Below are positions 49,779-58,424 of a stretch of 64,000 nt of DNA, one piece after another. Origin of the DNA: Thermus parvatiensis (lineage in GTDB: Bacteria; Deinococcota; Deinococci; Deinococcales; Thermaceae); contig NZ_CP014141.1 of NCBI RefSeq assembly GCF_001535545.1, positions 62,001 through 126,000 on the forward strand, in the 5' to 3' direction. Under the pieces are notes generated by a model. The model was given only the letters and a program-made list of their open reading frames with translations, searched no databases and had not been told where the DNA came from. A program made the position numbers and the translations under genes. Each line of letters begins with the position of its first letter. Position 1 is the first letter of the stretch.

Positions 49779-50392
49779 TTAACGCTCAGGTTTATTGCGC
49801 GCCGCAAACCGGATCCGGTGGGCGGGGACCGGCCCCTCCTGGAAGCGCTCCTCCTTCCAGGGGTCCCCCCGCCAGTGGTAGCCCAGCCGCTCCCAGAAGC
49901 CGAGCTCCAGGTGATCCAAAAGAACAATACGGCGCACCCACTTGGCGCTCTTCCAGGCGTAGAGGTGGGGCACGAGGAGGCGGACGGGGCCTCCCCTTTC
50001 CGGGGGAGGGGCTTGCCGAAGAGGGTGTGGGCGAGGAGCACGTCCTCCCTAAGGAGGTCCTCCAGGAGGAGGTTGGTGGTGTAGCCCCCGTAGCTTTCCA
50101 CCAAGGCGGCCACGGCCTCGGGCCTGGGGCGGGCCTCTTCCAGGAGGTCCCGCGTCCGCACCCCCTTCCAGGTCACGTCCAGGCGGCTCCAGCGGGTGAC
50201 GCAGTGGAAGTCCCGGGTGAGCTCCACCTGGGGCCGGGCGAGGAGGTCCTCGTAGGTGAGGACGAGGGGCGTTTCCACGAGTCCCGTGACCTCGAGGCGC
50301 CACGCCTCCTTGGCGATCCTCGGGGTCTCCCCGTAGGTGAGGATGGGGAAGCGCTCCGTGACGAACTGGCCCGGGGGCACGCGGGGGTTCAT
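49779..50392 (-). CDS. Sulfite-oxidase-like molybdopterin oxidoreductase (one frameshift)
   Basis: 204 residues, YedY/sulfite oxidase fold. Moco-binding Cys in [18 protein letters not shown]; substrate-side block [20 protein letters not shown] and [14 protein letters not shown]. One base is missing in the G-run 50002-50006; repair gives [19 protein letters not shown]. Unlike MsrP (YedY) it has no Tat signal, so it is probably cytoplasmic. TATCCT (50404-50399) six bases before ATG 50392 suggests leaderless translation. Substrate unknown. Confidence 0.85.
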
Positions 50393-50478
50393 GCCATCAG
50401 GATAGCCCCAAACCCCGAGGGAGAAAGCGGGCCAGGTCATCCTCCGCCCGGCTGGCCCGGGGAGGCCGTTTTGGGGGA

Positions 50479-50811
50479 TCACCGGCTCCGGTAGAGGAGG
50501 ACCCGCACCTTCTCCAAGGTGACGAGCCCCTCCCGCACCATCCCGTCCAGCACGGGGAGAAAGGCCTGGATCTTCTCCTCCGTGTCCACGATCTCCACCA
50601 CCACGGGGAGGTCCTCGGAGAGCTGGAGGATCTTGGCGGTGTGGATGCGGGAGTGGGCCCCAAAGCCCATGAAGCCCTTGAGGACCGTGGCCCCGGAAAG
50701 GCCGCGGCGCCGGGCCTCGAGGACGATGGCCTCGTAAAGGGGCCTCCCTTCATACCGGTCCGACTCCCCCAGGAAGACGCGGAGGAGCAGGGCCTCGCCC
50801 TCCAAGCGCAT
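50479..50811 (-). CDS. DUF190 family protein
   Basis: 110 residues, GlnB-like fold: EALLLRVFLGESDRYEGRPL at the start and ARRRGLSGATVLKGFMGFG, the family hallmark. DUF190 proteins are often paired with CrcB fluoride channels, as here (4 bases downstream of crcB). Known only by association; a regulatory or ligand-binding role in fluoride resistance is inferred. Confidence 0.9.
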   Translation of the reverse strand: MRLEGEALLLRVFLGESDRYEGRPLYEAIVLEARRRGLSGATVLKGFMGFGAHSRIHTAKILQLSEDLPVVVEIVDTEEKIQAFLPVLDGMVREGLVTLEKVRVLLYRSR

Positions 50812-50815
50812 GCCC

Positions 50816-51192
50816 CTAGCCTACCAGGGCCCCGCCCAGGCGGTAGCCCAAGAAGGCGAGGAAGAGGCCGAGGAAAAGGCTCCCAAGGGCGTAGAGCAAG
50901 GCCTTCCCCACCTCGCCTCCCTGGAGGAGGGCGAGGGTCTCGTAGCTCAAGGAGGAGAAGGTGGTGAACCCCCCAGAACCCCCACGGCGAGGAAGAGCCG
51001 GGCCTCGCCGGAGAGGGCCCCTTCCAGGGAGAGGCGGAGGGTGAGGCCGATGAGGAAGCTCCCCAGGGCGTTGACGAAAAGCGTGCTCCAGGGAAACCCC
51101 GCCCCCAGGCTTCCCTGGACCAAGGCCCCGAGGCCGTAGCGCAAAAGCGAGCCCAACGCCCCGCCCAGGGCCACCAGGAGGTACCGCTCCAC
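50816..51192 (-). CDS. crcB: Fluoride channel CrcB (Fluc), one frameshift
   Basis: 125 residues, four membrane helices; dual-topology dimer that exports fluoride. Visible: GGALGSLLRYGLG, FVNALGSFLIGL and, after repair, GVLGGFTTFSSLSYE (GxTTFSTF core with the Na+-binding/phenylalanine-box region). One base is missing in the C-run 50969-50974. GTG 51192 chosen because TATACT (51204-51199) ends six bases before it, the usual leaderless spacing here; TTG 51198 would touch that box. DUF190 follows. Confidence 0.9.
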
Positions 51193-51198
51193 CCCCAA

Positions 51199-51206
51199 AG
51201 TATATT
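51199..51206. promoter_or_regulatory. Overlapping divergent -10 boxes of crcB and ribH
   Basis: AGTATATT: on the minus strand TATACT (51204-51199), six bases before the crcB GTG; on the plus strand TATATT (51201-51206), six bases before the ribH ATG. The hexamers share four bases, so one symmetric core would serve both leaderless genes. Confidence 0.65.
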
Positions 51207-51212
51207 GGGGCC

Positions 51213-51686
51213 ATGAAACCCAAGACCCTCTCCCCCATCCTCACCGCCAAGGGGGTACGGCTCGCCATCGCCGTGGGCCGCTTCAACGAGCGGGTGACCA
51301 AGCTCCTTTTGGAGGGGGCCCTCGAGGCCTACGCCCGCCTGGGCGGGGACCCCGCCGAGGTCCTGGTGGCCTGGGTCCCCGGCTCCTTTGAGCTTCCCCT
51401 GGTGGCCAAGCGCCTGGCCCAAAGGCCCGACGTGGACGCGGTGGTGGCCCTGGGGGCGGTGATCCGGGGCGAGACCCCCCACTTTGAGTACGTGGCGGGC
51501 CAGGCGGCGAGCGGCCTCATGCAGGCCATGCTCCAGACGGAGAAGCCCATCGTCTTCGGCGTCCTCACCACCAATACCCCCGAGGAGGCCCAGGAGCGCG
51601 CCGGGGGCAAGGCGGGCAACAAAGGCGCCGAGGCGGTCTTCACCGCCATTGAGATGGTGCGCCTTCTGGAGGCTATTTCCCGGTGA
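51213..51686 (+). CDS. ribH: 6,7-dimethyl-8-ribityllumazine synthase
   Basis: Penultimate step of riboflavin synthesis. 157 residues: GVRLAIAVGRFNERVTKLLLEGA, VPGSFELPLVAKRLA, ALGAVIRGETPHFEYVAGQA (catalytic His), FGVLTTNTPEEAQERAG (phosphate site). No leader, so no FMN riboswitch. The rest of the rib genes are elsewhere. The 3' end overlaps the convergent DUF4395 gene by 14 bases. Confidence 0.96.
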   Translation: MKPKTLSPILTAKGVRLAIAVGRFNERVTKLLLEGALEAYARLGGDPAEVLVAWVPGSFELPLVAKRLAQRPDVDAVVALGAVIRGETPHFEYVAGQAASGLMQAMLQTEKPIVFGVLTTNTPEEAQERAGGKAGNKGAEAVFTAIEMVRLLEAISR

Positions 51687-52077
51687 AGAGGGCGCGGGCG
51701 TAGCGGAGGTGGAGGTAGAGGAAGCAGCCGAGGCAGAAGCCGAAGGCCAGGTTGACGAAGGCGAGGAGGGCCACGAGAAGGGCGAGGGCGTAGCCCAAAG
51801 GCTTCAGGCCGAGGAGGAGGGCCAAGGAGGCAAGCCCCAGGAAGACCGCCCCCAAAAAGCGGGCGAAGCGGTGGGGCCTCGGGTCCTCGTCCACCATCTG
51901 CGGGGGAACCCGGAGGAGGCGCTTAAGGACCGCCATCAGGTCCAGGGGGGTGTGCTGGCTCGCCACGAGGAGGAAGAGGAGGTAGACGAGCCAGGGCAGG
52001 TCCAGAAGCGCCGCCAGGGGCAGAAGGAGGACGAGGAGGGCCTGGTTGAAGCGGAGCTGGTTCCGGTCCGTCCGCAT
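51673..52077 (-). CDS. DUF4395 membrane protein
   Basis: 134 residues, four membrane helices in two pairs (ALLVLLLPLAALLDLPWLVY; GLKPLGYALALLVALLAF). Hallmarks: MRTDRNQLRFNQALL start and LAFGFCLGCFLYLHLRY with paired Cys. The family often occurs near rhodanese or thioredoxin-like genes; here none. Aqueous-side CxxC suggests redox or metal handling, unproven. TATATT (52089-52084) six bases before ATG 52077 suggests leaderless. Confidence 0.85.
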   Translation of the reverse strand: MRTDRNQLRFNQALLVLLLPLAALLDLPWLVYLLFLLVASQHTPLDLMAVLKRLLRVPPQMVDEDPRPHRFARFLGAVFLGLASLALLLGLKPLGYALALLVALLAFVNLAFGFCLGCFLYLHLRYARALFTGK

Positions 52078-52142
52078 GCCCCCAATATACGCCTGAGCCT
52101 GTGCGTATCAGGGGTAAAAGGCACAATCCCCGGGCCCTCCTC

Positions 52143-52156
52143 GCGGCGAAAGCCGC
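52143..52156 (-). terminator. Hairpin after the SAM hydrolase gene
   Basis: GCGGC/GCCGC stem with 4-base loop, extended by CCTC/GAGG across a two-base bulge, 10 bases after the stop codon (minus strand). No T-run. Same core as the hairpin after metF. Confidence 0.4.
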
Positions 52157-52165
52157 TTGAGGTGC

Positions 52166-52933
52166 CTAGAGGAGGCGGACAGGCATCCCCTCCTTAAGCC
52201 CCAAGGCCTCCCGGGCGCTCCCCCGGTTCACCGCCACCTCCAAAAGCCCCGCGCTCCCCAGGTAGGCCACCAGGGCCCCTTCCGGCACCTCCCCGAAGGT
52301 GCGGCGCACGGGCACCCGCCTTCCCCCCACCTCCACGAAGCCGCCCACCGGCGCCCGGAGGAGGGTGGTGATGGCGTTGCCGAAGCGGTCAAAGGTGAGG
52401 ACCTCCCCTTCCGGCCCCTCCGTGAGGGCAAGGGGGAGACGGGCCAGGGTCTCCACCGGCACCTCCGGCCCAAGCCCCTCCGGGGGGAGGCCCAGGGCCA
52501 GGTGGGCGGCCGCGGGGGCGAAGACGTCCCGGCCGTGGAAGGTGGCCTCCCCGGGGGCCCAGCCCGGGAGGGCGGCCTTGGGCCGGGGCCTGGGCGGCTC
52601 CAGGAGGAAGGCCCGCCGGGGAGGGTCCAGAAGCCAGGCCAAGGTGAAGAGGCCGTTGTCCGGACCCACGTAGGTCCACCGCCCCAGGGCGGCCACCGCC
52701 CGGCGCGCCGTCCCCACTCCCGGGTCCACCACGGCCAGGACCACCGCCCCCTCGGGGAGGTAGGGCAGGGCCTCAAAGAGGGCGTAGGCCGCCCGCCTCA
52801 GGTCCTGGGGCGGGAGGGCGTGGGCCAGGTCCACCACGGCCGCCCCCGGGGCCCGCTCCGCCAGCACCGCCTTCACCACGGCCACGTAGGGGTCCTCGAG
52901 GCCGAAATCCGAGAGGAAGTAGACGGGGCGCAC
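52166..52933 (-). CDS. S-adenosyl-L-methionine hydrolase (SAM hydroxide adenosyltransferase, DUF62)
   Basis: Hydrolyses SAM to adenosine and methionine. 255 residues: FLSDFGLEDPYVAVVKAVL, VVDLAHALPPQDLRRAAYAL, VVLAVVDPGVGTARRAVAAL, YVGPDNGLFTLA, FHGRDVFAPAAAHLALG and DRFGNAITTLL, the family set with catalytic Asp/His. GTG start 52933 has AGGAGG upstream and overlaps the upstream stop (TAGTG). Related to fluorinase/chlorinase, but Asp-Arg-His-type hydrolases are the common form. Confidence 0.9.
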   Translation of the reverse strand: MRPVYFLSDFGLEDPYVAVVKAVLAERAPGAAVVDLAHALPPQDLRRAAYALFEALPYLPEGAVVLAVVDPGVGTARRAVAALGRWTYVGPDNGLFTLAWLLDPPRRAFLLEPPRPRPKAALPGWAPGEATFHGRDVFAPAAAHLALGLPPEGLGPEVPVETLARLPLALTEGPEGEVLTFDRFGNAITTLLRAPVGGFVEVGGRRVPVRRTFGEVPEGALVAYLGSAGLLEVAVNRGSAREALGLKEGMPVRLL

Positions 52934-54371
52934 TAAAACCTCCTCAGCCAGGCCGAGGGGAAAAGCCCCAAGACCACCCCGGCTACGACCCAGCCCAGGG
53001 CGAGGCCGAGAAGCCCCCCCGTGCGCTCCTTCAGCCGGAGGAGAAGCCAGCCCACCAGGAAGAGGAAGAGGGCGGGCCCGGGCCAGGCCACGGCGAAGAG
53101 GAGGGCGGCCAAAGGCAGGGCGAGGTCCCGGTACCGCTCCCGGAAGACCCAGGGCACCAGGCCCCGGAAGAAAGGCTCCGCCAGGGCGAGCCCTAGGAAG
53201 GTGAGGAGGCTTGGGGGCAGGCCCCCAAGCCCGAGGAAGCCCCGCACCTGGCCGTAGGCCCAAAGGAGCCCCAGGAGAAGCGGCCCCACCCAGAACCCCT
53301 CCACCCAGCCCTCCTTGGGCCCGAGAAGCCCGGGAAACCACCTCCGCTGCCAGAGGTAGAGGCCGAGGAAGAGGTAGAGGCCGTAGGCCAGGTGGAAGAG
53401 GGGCAGGACCACCCCCTGCTGGTAGGGGGTGAAGAGGGCGAGGGCGTTGCCGTAAAGCCCAAGCCCCGTCGCCACGGAGACCAGGAGGGCCACCCCAAGC
53501 CCCCTAGGGCGAAGAGGTAGAGCCGCCCCGGGCCGGGCAGGGGGTCCTCCACCACCTCCACGGTGCGCAAAGGCTCAATGCGGCTTTCCCCGTAGACGAG
53601 AAGCCCGAGGAAGGCCACCGCGCAGAGGAGCCAGGGCCAGAGGCGGGCGAGCCAGAGGCCCGGGAGGTTCTCCACCTGGGCGAGCTCCCCCAGGGCGGAA
53701 AACCCCCCCTGCCCGTCCAGCCGCCCGAAGCGGGCGAGGGCCAGGGCGGCGAGGGCCTCCCGGTAGAGGGGGCTTTCCGGAGAAAGCCGGGAGCGGACCT
53801 CCTCCAGGAGGGAGGCCGCCTCGGCAAGCCGCCCCCCGGCCAGGAGGAGCCTCCCCTTGAGGACCGCCTCCTCCGGGGTGTCCCCCAGGTAGGCCACCCC
53901 CTCCAGGGGCCGGCCGAGCTCGAGGTAAAGCCGCCCCAAAAGGAGCCGCACCTCCCGGTCCAAGGGAAGGCCCCGGGCCAGGGCCAACGCCTCCTCGAGG
54001 CGCCCGAGGCGCTCCAAGGCGAGGGCGCGGAGAAGCCTCCCCTCCGTTCCCTCGAGGCCCATGGCCAAAACCTCCCGGTACCGCCCCTCGGCGAGGAGGG
54101 CCCGGGCCCGGAGGTAGGGGGCCTCCGGGTCCTCGCCCAGGCGGTCCAGGTAGGCCTGGGCCTGGGCCACCTCCCCCTTGTCCAGGTGGATGCGCACGAG
54201 GAGCCGCAGGGCCTCCTGGTCCTGGGGGGCGACCACAAGGCCCAGCTCGCAGGTGGCCTGGGCCGCCTCCAGCGCCCCCTGGGCGTAGAGGCGGGCACAC
54301 CGGGCCGCGTAGTCCCCCTCTTGGCCCCAGGCGAGGCCCAAGGCCACCGCCAGCGCCCAGACGCCGCGCAT
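52933..54371 (-). CDS. TPR protein fused to a CPBP-like membrane domain (one frameshift)
   Basis: 479 residues. Signal peptide MRGVWALAVALGLAWGQ; TPR-like helical pairs (residues 20-235: GALEAAQATCELGLVVAPQD, GEVAQAQAYLDRLGEDPE, GRLEEALALARGLPL); a membrane helix (WPWLLCAVAFLGLLVYG); then six or more helices with LALAEPFFRGLVPWVFRERY, resembling the Glu-x3-Arg motif of CAAX/CPBP proteases but with a degenerate first motif (EP for EE). One base is missing in the C-run 53493-53496; repair joins FALGGLG to VALLVSVATGLG. TAGACT (54383-54378) six bases before the ATG: leaderless. Function unknown. Confidence 0.75.
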
Positions 54372-54397
54372 GCCCCGAGTCTACACCCAAGGGGTGG

Positions 54398-54403
54398 TAT
54401 CCT
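54398..54403 (+). promoter_or_regulatory. -10 box of the TPR gene at 54411/54420
   Basis: TATCCT; seven bases later is GTG 54411, in frame with ATG 54420. If leaderless, translation begins at the GTG. Confidence 0.45.
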
Positions 54404-54419
54404 GGAGCGGGTGAGAACC

Positions 54420-55112
54420 ATGCGCCAAGCCCTCTTCGCGGCCGCGCTTCTGGCCGTGGCCCTGGCCCAAGGGGACCTCGCTGGCCTCATCGCCCAGGGG
54501 CGCTTCACCGAGGCCTACGAACGGGGCGTCCGGGAGGCCACCCCCCAGGCCCTGGTCCTCGCGGCCCAGGCGGCGAGCTACCACGCCATGTACGTGGCCA
54601 AGCCCGAGGAAAAACGGGCCTGGTTTGAGCGGGCGGAGAAGGCCGCCTCCCAGGCCATCGCCCAGGACCCTAGCCTCGCAGAGGCCTACTTTGAACGGGC
54701 CCGGGCCCTGGGACGGCTTTCCCAGTTCAAGGGGATCCTCGAGGCCCTGGCCGAGGGCCTCGCCCCCCGGATCCGCGCCGACCTGGAGGAAACCCTGAAG
54801 CGCAAGCCCGACCACGCGGGGGCCATGGTGGCCCTGGCCCTGTGGCACTTTGAGCTGGTGCAAAAGGGCTGGCTGGTGGCCGCCACCCAGGGGGCCGACC
54901 GGGCCCGGGTGGAGCCCTTGATGCGCCGGGCCATTGAGCTGGAGCCCGAGGCCATCGTGCACCGGGTGGAGTACGCCAGGGTTCTGGCCGCCTGGGGAAG
55001 GAAGGAGAAGGCAAGGGAACAGCTGGAAACCGCCCTCGCCCTCCCGGCCCGCACCGCCGCGGACCGGTACGAGAAGGAAAGGGCGCAGAAGGCCCTCGCC
55101 GAGCTGCGCTGA
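54420..55112 (+). CDS. Periplasmic TPR-like protein
   Basis: 230 residues with signal peptide MRQALFAAALLAVALAQG. Helical repeats: GLIAQGRFTEAYERGVREAT, EKAASQAIAQDPSLAEAYFERA, LEETLKRKPDHAGAMVALALW, IELEPEAIVHRVEYARVLAAW. An in-frame GTG at 54411 may be the real start. Divergent from the TPR-CPBP protein across 40 bases with both genes carrying TPR repeats, so they may be functionally linked. Ligand or partner unknown. Confidence 0.75.
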   Translation: MRQALFAAALLAVALAQGDLAGLIAQGRFTEAYERGVREATPQALVLAAQAASYHAMYVAKPEEKRAWFERAEKAASQAIAQDPSLAEAYFERARALGRLSQFKGILEALAEGLAPRIRADLEETLKRKPDHAGAMVALALWHFELVQKGWLVAATQGADRARVEPLMRRAIELEPEAIVHRVEYARVLAAWGRKEKAREQLETALALPARTAADRYEKERAQKALAELR

Positions 55113-55118
55113 GGGGCC

Positions 55119-55612
55119 ATGTTCCGCGTGGGCATCCTCACCGTCTCCGACAAGGGTTTCCGCGGCGAACGGGCGGACACCACCCACCTCGCCATCCGGG
55201 AGGTCCTGGCCGGGGGCCCTTTGAGGTGGCGGCCTACGAGCTCGTGCCCGACGAGCCCCCCATGATCAAGAAGGTCCTTAGGCTCTGGGCAGACCGGGAG
55301 GGCCTGGACCTCATCCTCACCAACGGGGGGACGGGGCTCGCCCCCCGGGACCGGACCCCGGAGGCCACGCGGGAGCTTCTGGACCGGGAGGTCCCGGGCC
55401 TCGCCGAGCTCATGCGCCTCGTGGGGCTCAGGAAGACCCCCATGGCCGCCCTCTCCCGGGGAGTGGCGGGGGTCCGGGGAAGAACCCTGATCCTGAACCT
55501 CCCGGGAAGCCCCAAGGGAGCGAGGGAGTCCTTGGAGGCCGTGCTCCCCGTTTTGCCCCACGCCCTCTCCCTGGTGACGGGCAAGCCCTGGAAGGAGGGG
55601 CACCATGAGTAG
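55119..55612 (+). CDS. mog: Molybdopterin adenylyltransferase MogA/MoaB family (one frameshift)
   Basis: 164 residues. [20 protein letters not shown], then (after repair) [40 protein letters not shown] (nucleotide/molybdopterin-binding TxGGTG) and [17 protein letters not shown]. One base is missing at 55217-55219 (C-run) or the adjacent G5. Adenylylates molybdopterin before metal insertion, consistent with the sulfite-oxidase-like Moco protein at 49779. Overlaps the aminotransferase start by 8 bases. Confidence 0.88.
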
Positions 55613-56734
55613 GGTCCCGGAGCCTTCGGTTTTTCTTGTCGTAGATGAAGCCAAGCGGAAGGCCCGGGAACGGGGCGTGGGGCTCATTGACCTCTCCATC
55701 GGCTCCACCGACCTCCCGCCCCCGAGGCCCCCCTGAAGGCCCTCGCCGAGGCCTTGAACGACCCCACCACCTACGGCTACTGCCTGAAGAGCTGTACCCT
55801 CCCCTTCCTGGAGGAGGCGGCCCGCTGGTACGAGGGCCGCTACGGGGTGGGCCTGGACCCCAGGCGGGAGGCCCTGGCCCTCATCGGAAGCCAAGAGGGC
55901 TTAGCCCACCTCCTCCTCGCCCTCACGGAGCCCGAAGACCTCCTCCTCCTCCCCGAGGTGGCCTACCCCAGCTACTTCGGGGCGGCCCGGGTGGCCTCCT
56001 TGAGGACCTTTCTCATCCCCCTAAGGGAGGACGGTCTCGCCGACCTTAAGGCGGTGCCGGAAGGCGCGTGGCGGGAGGCCAAGGTCCTCCTTCTCAACTA
56101 CCCCAACAACCCCACGGGGGCCGTGGCCAACTGGGGCTACTTTGAGGAGGCCCTGGGCTTGGCCCGGAAGCACGGCCTCTGGCTCATCCACGACAACCCT
56201 TACGTGGACCAGGTCTACGAGGGAGAGGCCCCCTCCCCCCTGGCCCTCCCCGGGGCCAAGGAGCGGGTGGTGGAGCTCTTCTCCCTCTCCAAGAGCTACA
56301 ACCTTGCGGGCTTCCGCCTGGGCTTCGCCCTGGGAAGCGAGGAGGCCCTCGCCCGCCTGGAGCGGGTGAAAGGGGTCGTTGACTTCAACCAGTACGCCGG
56401 GATCCTGCGCATGGGGGTGGAGGCCCTGAAGACCCCTAAGGAGGTGATCCGAGGCTACGCCCGGGTCTACCGGGAAAGGGCCTTGGGGATGGCCGAGGCC
56501 CTAAAGGGGGCCCTAAGCCTCCTCCCCCCCAGGGCCACCATGTACCTCTGGGGGCGGCTTCCCGAGGGGGTGGACGACCTGGAGTTCGCCCTCGGCCTGG
56601 TGGAAAGGGGCGTGGCCCTGGCCCCGGGAAGGGGCTTTGGCCCTGGAGGAAAGGGGTTCGTCCGCATCGCCCTGGTGCGCCCCTTGGCGGAGCTCCTCGA
56701 GGCGGCCAAGCGCATCCGCGGGGCCCTGGACTAA
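55605..56734 (+). CDS. PLP-dependent class I/II aminotransferase (one frameshift)
   Basis: 376 residues, aspartate-aminotransferase fold type I. Visible: [52 protein letters not shown]-Lys in [19 protein letters not shown], and [17 protein letters not shown] (carboxylate Arg region). One base is missing in the C-run 55719-55723; repair joins TDLPPPEAP to [15 protein letters not shown]. Resembles DapC/LL-DAP and aromatic or branched aminotransferases; substrate not assignable. Coupled to mog by overlap. Confidence 0.87.
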
Positions 56735-56743
56735 GCGCCCAGC

Positions 56744-57986
56744 CTACTGCCACCGCTCCTCGGCGGGAAGCCCCTCAAGGCGGCGGAGAACCTCCCCCAC
56801 CAGGTAGAGGCTTCCCGCCACCACCACCCGGCCTTCCCGGGAGAAGGCCTCCTCCAGGGCCTCGAGGGGGTCCTCCACCACCTTGGCCCCCGGGAAGAGG
56901 GGAAGGAGGGCCTTGGGGTCCTCGCTTCTCGGGGAGGCGTAGCGGGTGAGGACCACGGGGCCCAAGCCCCTCAGGGCCTCGGCCATGGCGGCGTGGTCCT
57001 TGGCGCGGCTGAAACCGAGGACGAAGGCGGCGGGAAGCAGACCGTGGAAGCGCAGGGCCTCCCTCAGGGCCAAGGCCCCTTCCGGGTTGTGGGCCCCGTC
57101 CAGAAGGAGCTCCCTCCCTCGCCAAAGAAGCCGCTGGAGCCTCCCCGGGTTTTCCGCCCGGGCCACGCCCCGCTTCACCGCCTCCCAGCCCGCCCCGAGG
57201 AGGCGGCCCGAAAGGGCGGCCAGGGCCAGGTTCTCCGCCTGATGGGGGCCGAGGAGGCGGGCGGTGAGCCTCAGGGCCTCCCCCGTCCTCTCCAGGCGCA
57301 GGGTGAAGGCGAGGCCCTCGGGCAGAGCCTCCACCCCTTCGGCGTGGAAGTCCTCCCCCAGGACCCACAAGGGGGTCTTGCGGGCCAAGGCCTCGGCCCG
57401 CAAAACCCCAAGCCCCTCCCCCGGGCGGCGGTGAGGGCGGGGACGCCCCCGCGGAAGATCCCCGCCTTCTCCCGGGCCACGTCCTTCAGGGTGGGGCCCA
57501 GGACCTCGAGGTGGTCGTGGCCGACGTTGGTGACCACGGAGAGGACGGGCTCTGTAGCGTTTGTGGCGTCCAGGCGCCCCCCCAGGCCCACCTCGAGGAC
57601 GGCGAACTCCACCCCCTCCCGGGCGAAGTGGAGGAGGGCGAGGGCGGTGGCAACCTCAAAGAAGCTCGCCTCCAGGCGCTCGGCGTGGGGACGGAGCTCC
57701 GCCAAAAGCGCGAGGAGCTTCTCCTCGGGGATCGGCCTTCCCTGGACCTGGATGCGCTCCCGGAAGTCCACCAGGTGGGGGCTGGTGTAGAGGCCCACCC
57801 TAAACCCCGCCTCCTCCAGAATGGCGGCGAGGGCCCGGGCGGTGGTGCCCTTCCCGTTCGTCCCCCCACGAGGGCCACGGGATAGGCCTCCTCGGGGTGG
57901 CCGAGGCGGGCGAGGAGGGCCCGGATCCGCTCCAGGCCCGGGGCGAAGCGGCCCTGCCGGGCGTAGAGCCAGGAGAGGGGGTCCAT
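56744..57986 (-). CDS. folC: Folylpolyglutamate synthase / dihydrofolate synthase (two frameshifts)
   Basis: Adds glutamate to folates. 414 residues after two repairs. ATP P-loop restored at the C-run 57862-57867: VALVGGTNGKGTTARALAAIL. YTSPHLVDFRERIQVQG is the omega loop/SPHL signature; VLEVGLGGRLDATN binds Mg/ATP. The second loss is at the C-run 57418-57422 (repair AARGEGLGVLRAEALAR), then LLGPHQAENLALA and LLDGAHNPEGALAL. Start ATG 57986 is adjacent to the fur stop. Confidence 0.93.
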
Positions 57987-58382
57987 CTAGCCCTTGAGGG
58001 CGGCCTTGCAGGCGGGGCAGAGCCCCTTGAAGGTCACCTCGGCCTCCCGCACCTCCACCCCGGGGTGGGCCTTTTGGGCAAGGGCGCGGAGGTCGGGGAG
58101 GTCCACCTCCAGGTCCACGATGGCCCCGCAGGCCTCACAGACCAGGTGGTGGTGGGGGTGGAGGTTGGCGTCGTAGCGGGTGGCCTCCCCCGCCTTGGTG
58201 ATGGGGACGAGGTAGCCTTCGGCCACCAGGGCCTCGAGGTTGCGGTAGATGGTGCCCAGGCTCACCTTGGGCACCCGCTTGCGCACCTCCTGGTAGATCC
58301 AGGCGGCGTCCGGGTGGTGCCGGGCCTGCCGCACCACCTCGAGGATGGCCTTGCGCTGGCGGGTAAGACGCTTCAGCGCCAT
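57987..58382 (-). CDS. Fur/PerR-family metal-responsive regulator
   Basis: 131 residues. Winged helix LTRQRKAILEVVRQARHHPD ... VSLGTIYRNLEALVAEGYL; dimerisation/metal part LHPHHHLVCEACGAIVDLEV and CPACKAALKG, i.e. the two CxxC zinc sites and the HHHLVC regulatory His. Cannot tell Fur from PerR or Zur from sequence alone. ATG 58382 chosen: TATAGT (58395-58390) ends seven bases upstream (leaderless); an upstream GTG is also possible. No clear Fur box seen nearby. Confidence 0.9.
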   Translation of the reverse strand: MALKRLTRQRKAILEVVRQARHHPDAAWIYQEVRKRVPKVSLGTIYRNLEALVAEGYLVPITKAGEATRYDANLHPHHHLVCEACGAIVDLEVDLPDLRALAQKAHPGVEVREAEVTFKGLCPACKAALKG

Positions 58383-58424
58383 CACCCCCACTATACCCCA
58401 CGGGGGGGCAAAACTCCAGTAAAC

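Noticed and set aside
51187..51213. FMN riboswitch before ribH or fluoride riboswitch before crcB
   Set aside because: Both genes have -10 boxes six bases from the start codon, leaving no room for a leader RNA.
54388..54405. GGGGTGGTAT near 54391 as a fourth post-stop palindromic repeat
   Set aside because: It lacks the palindromic stem and does not follow a stop codon; it overlaps a -10 box.
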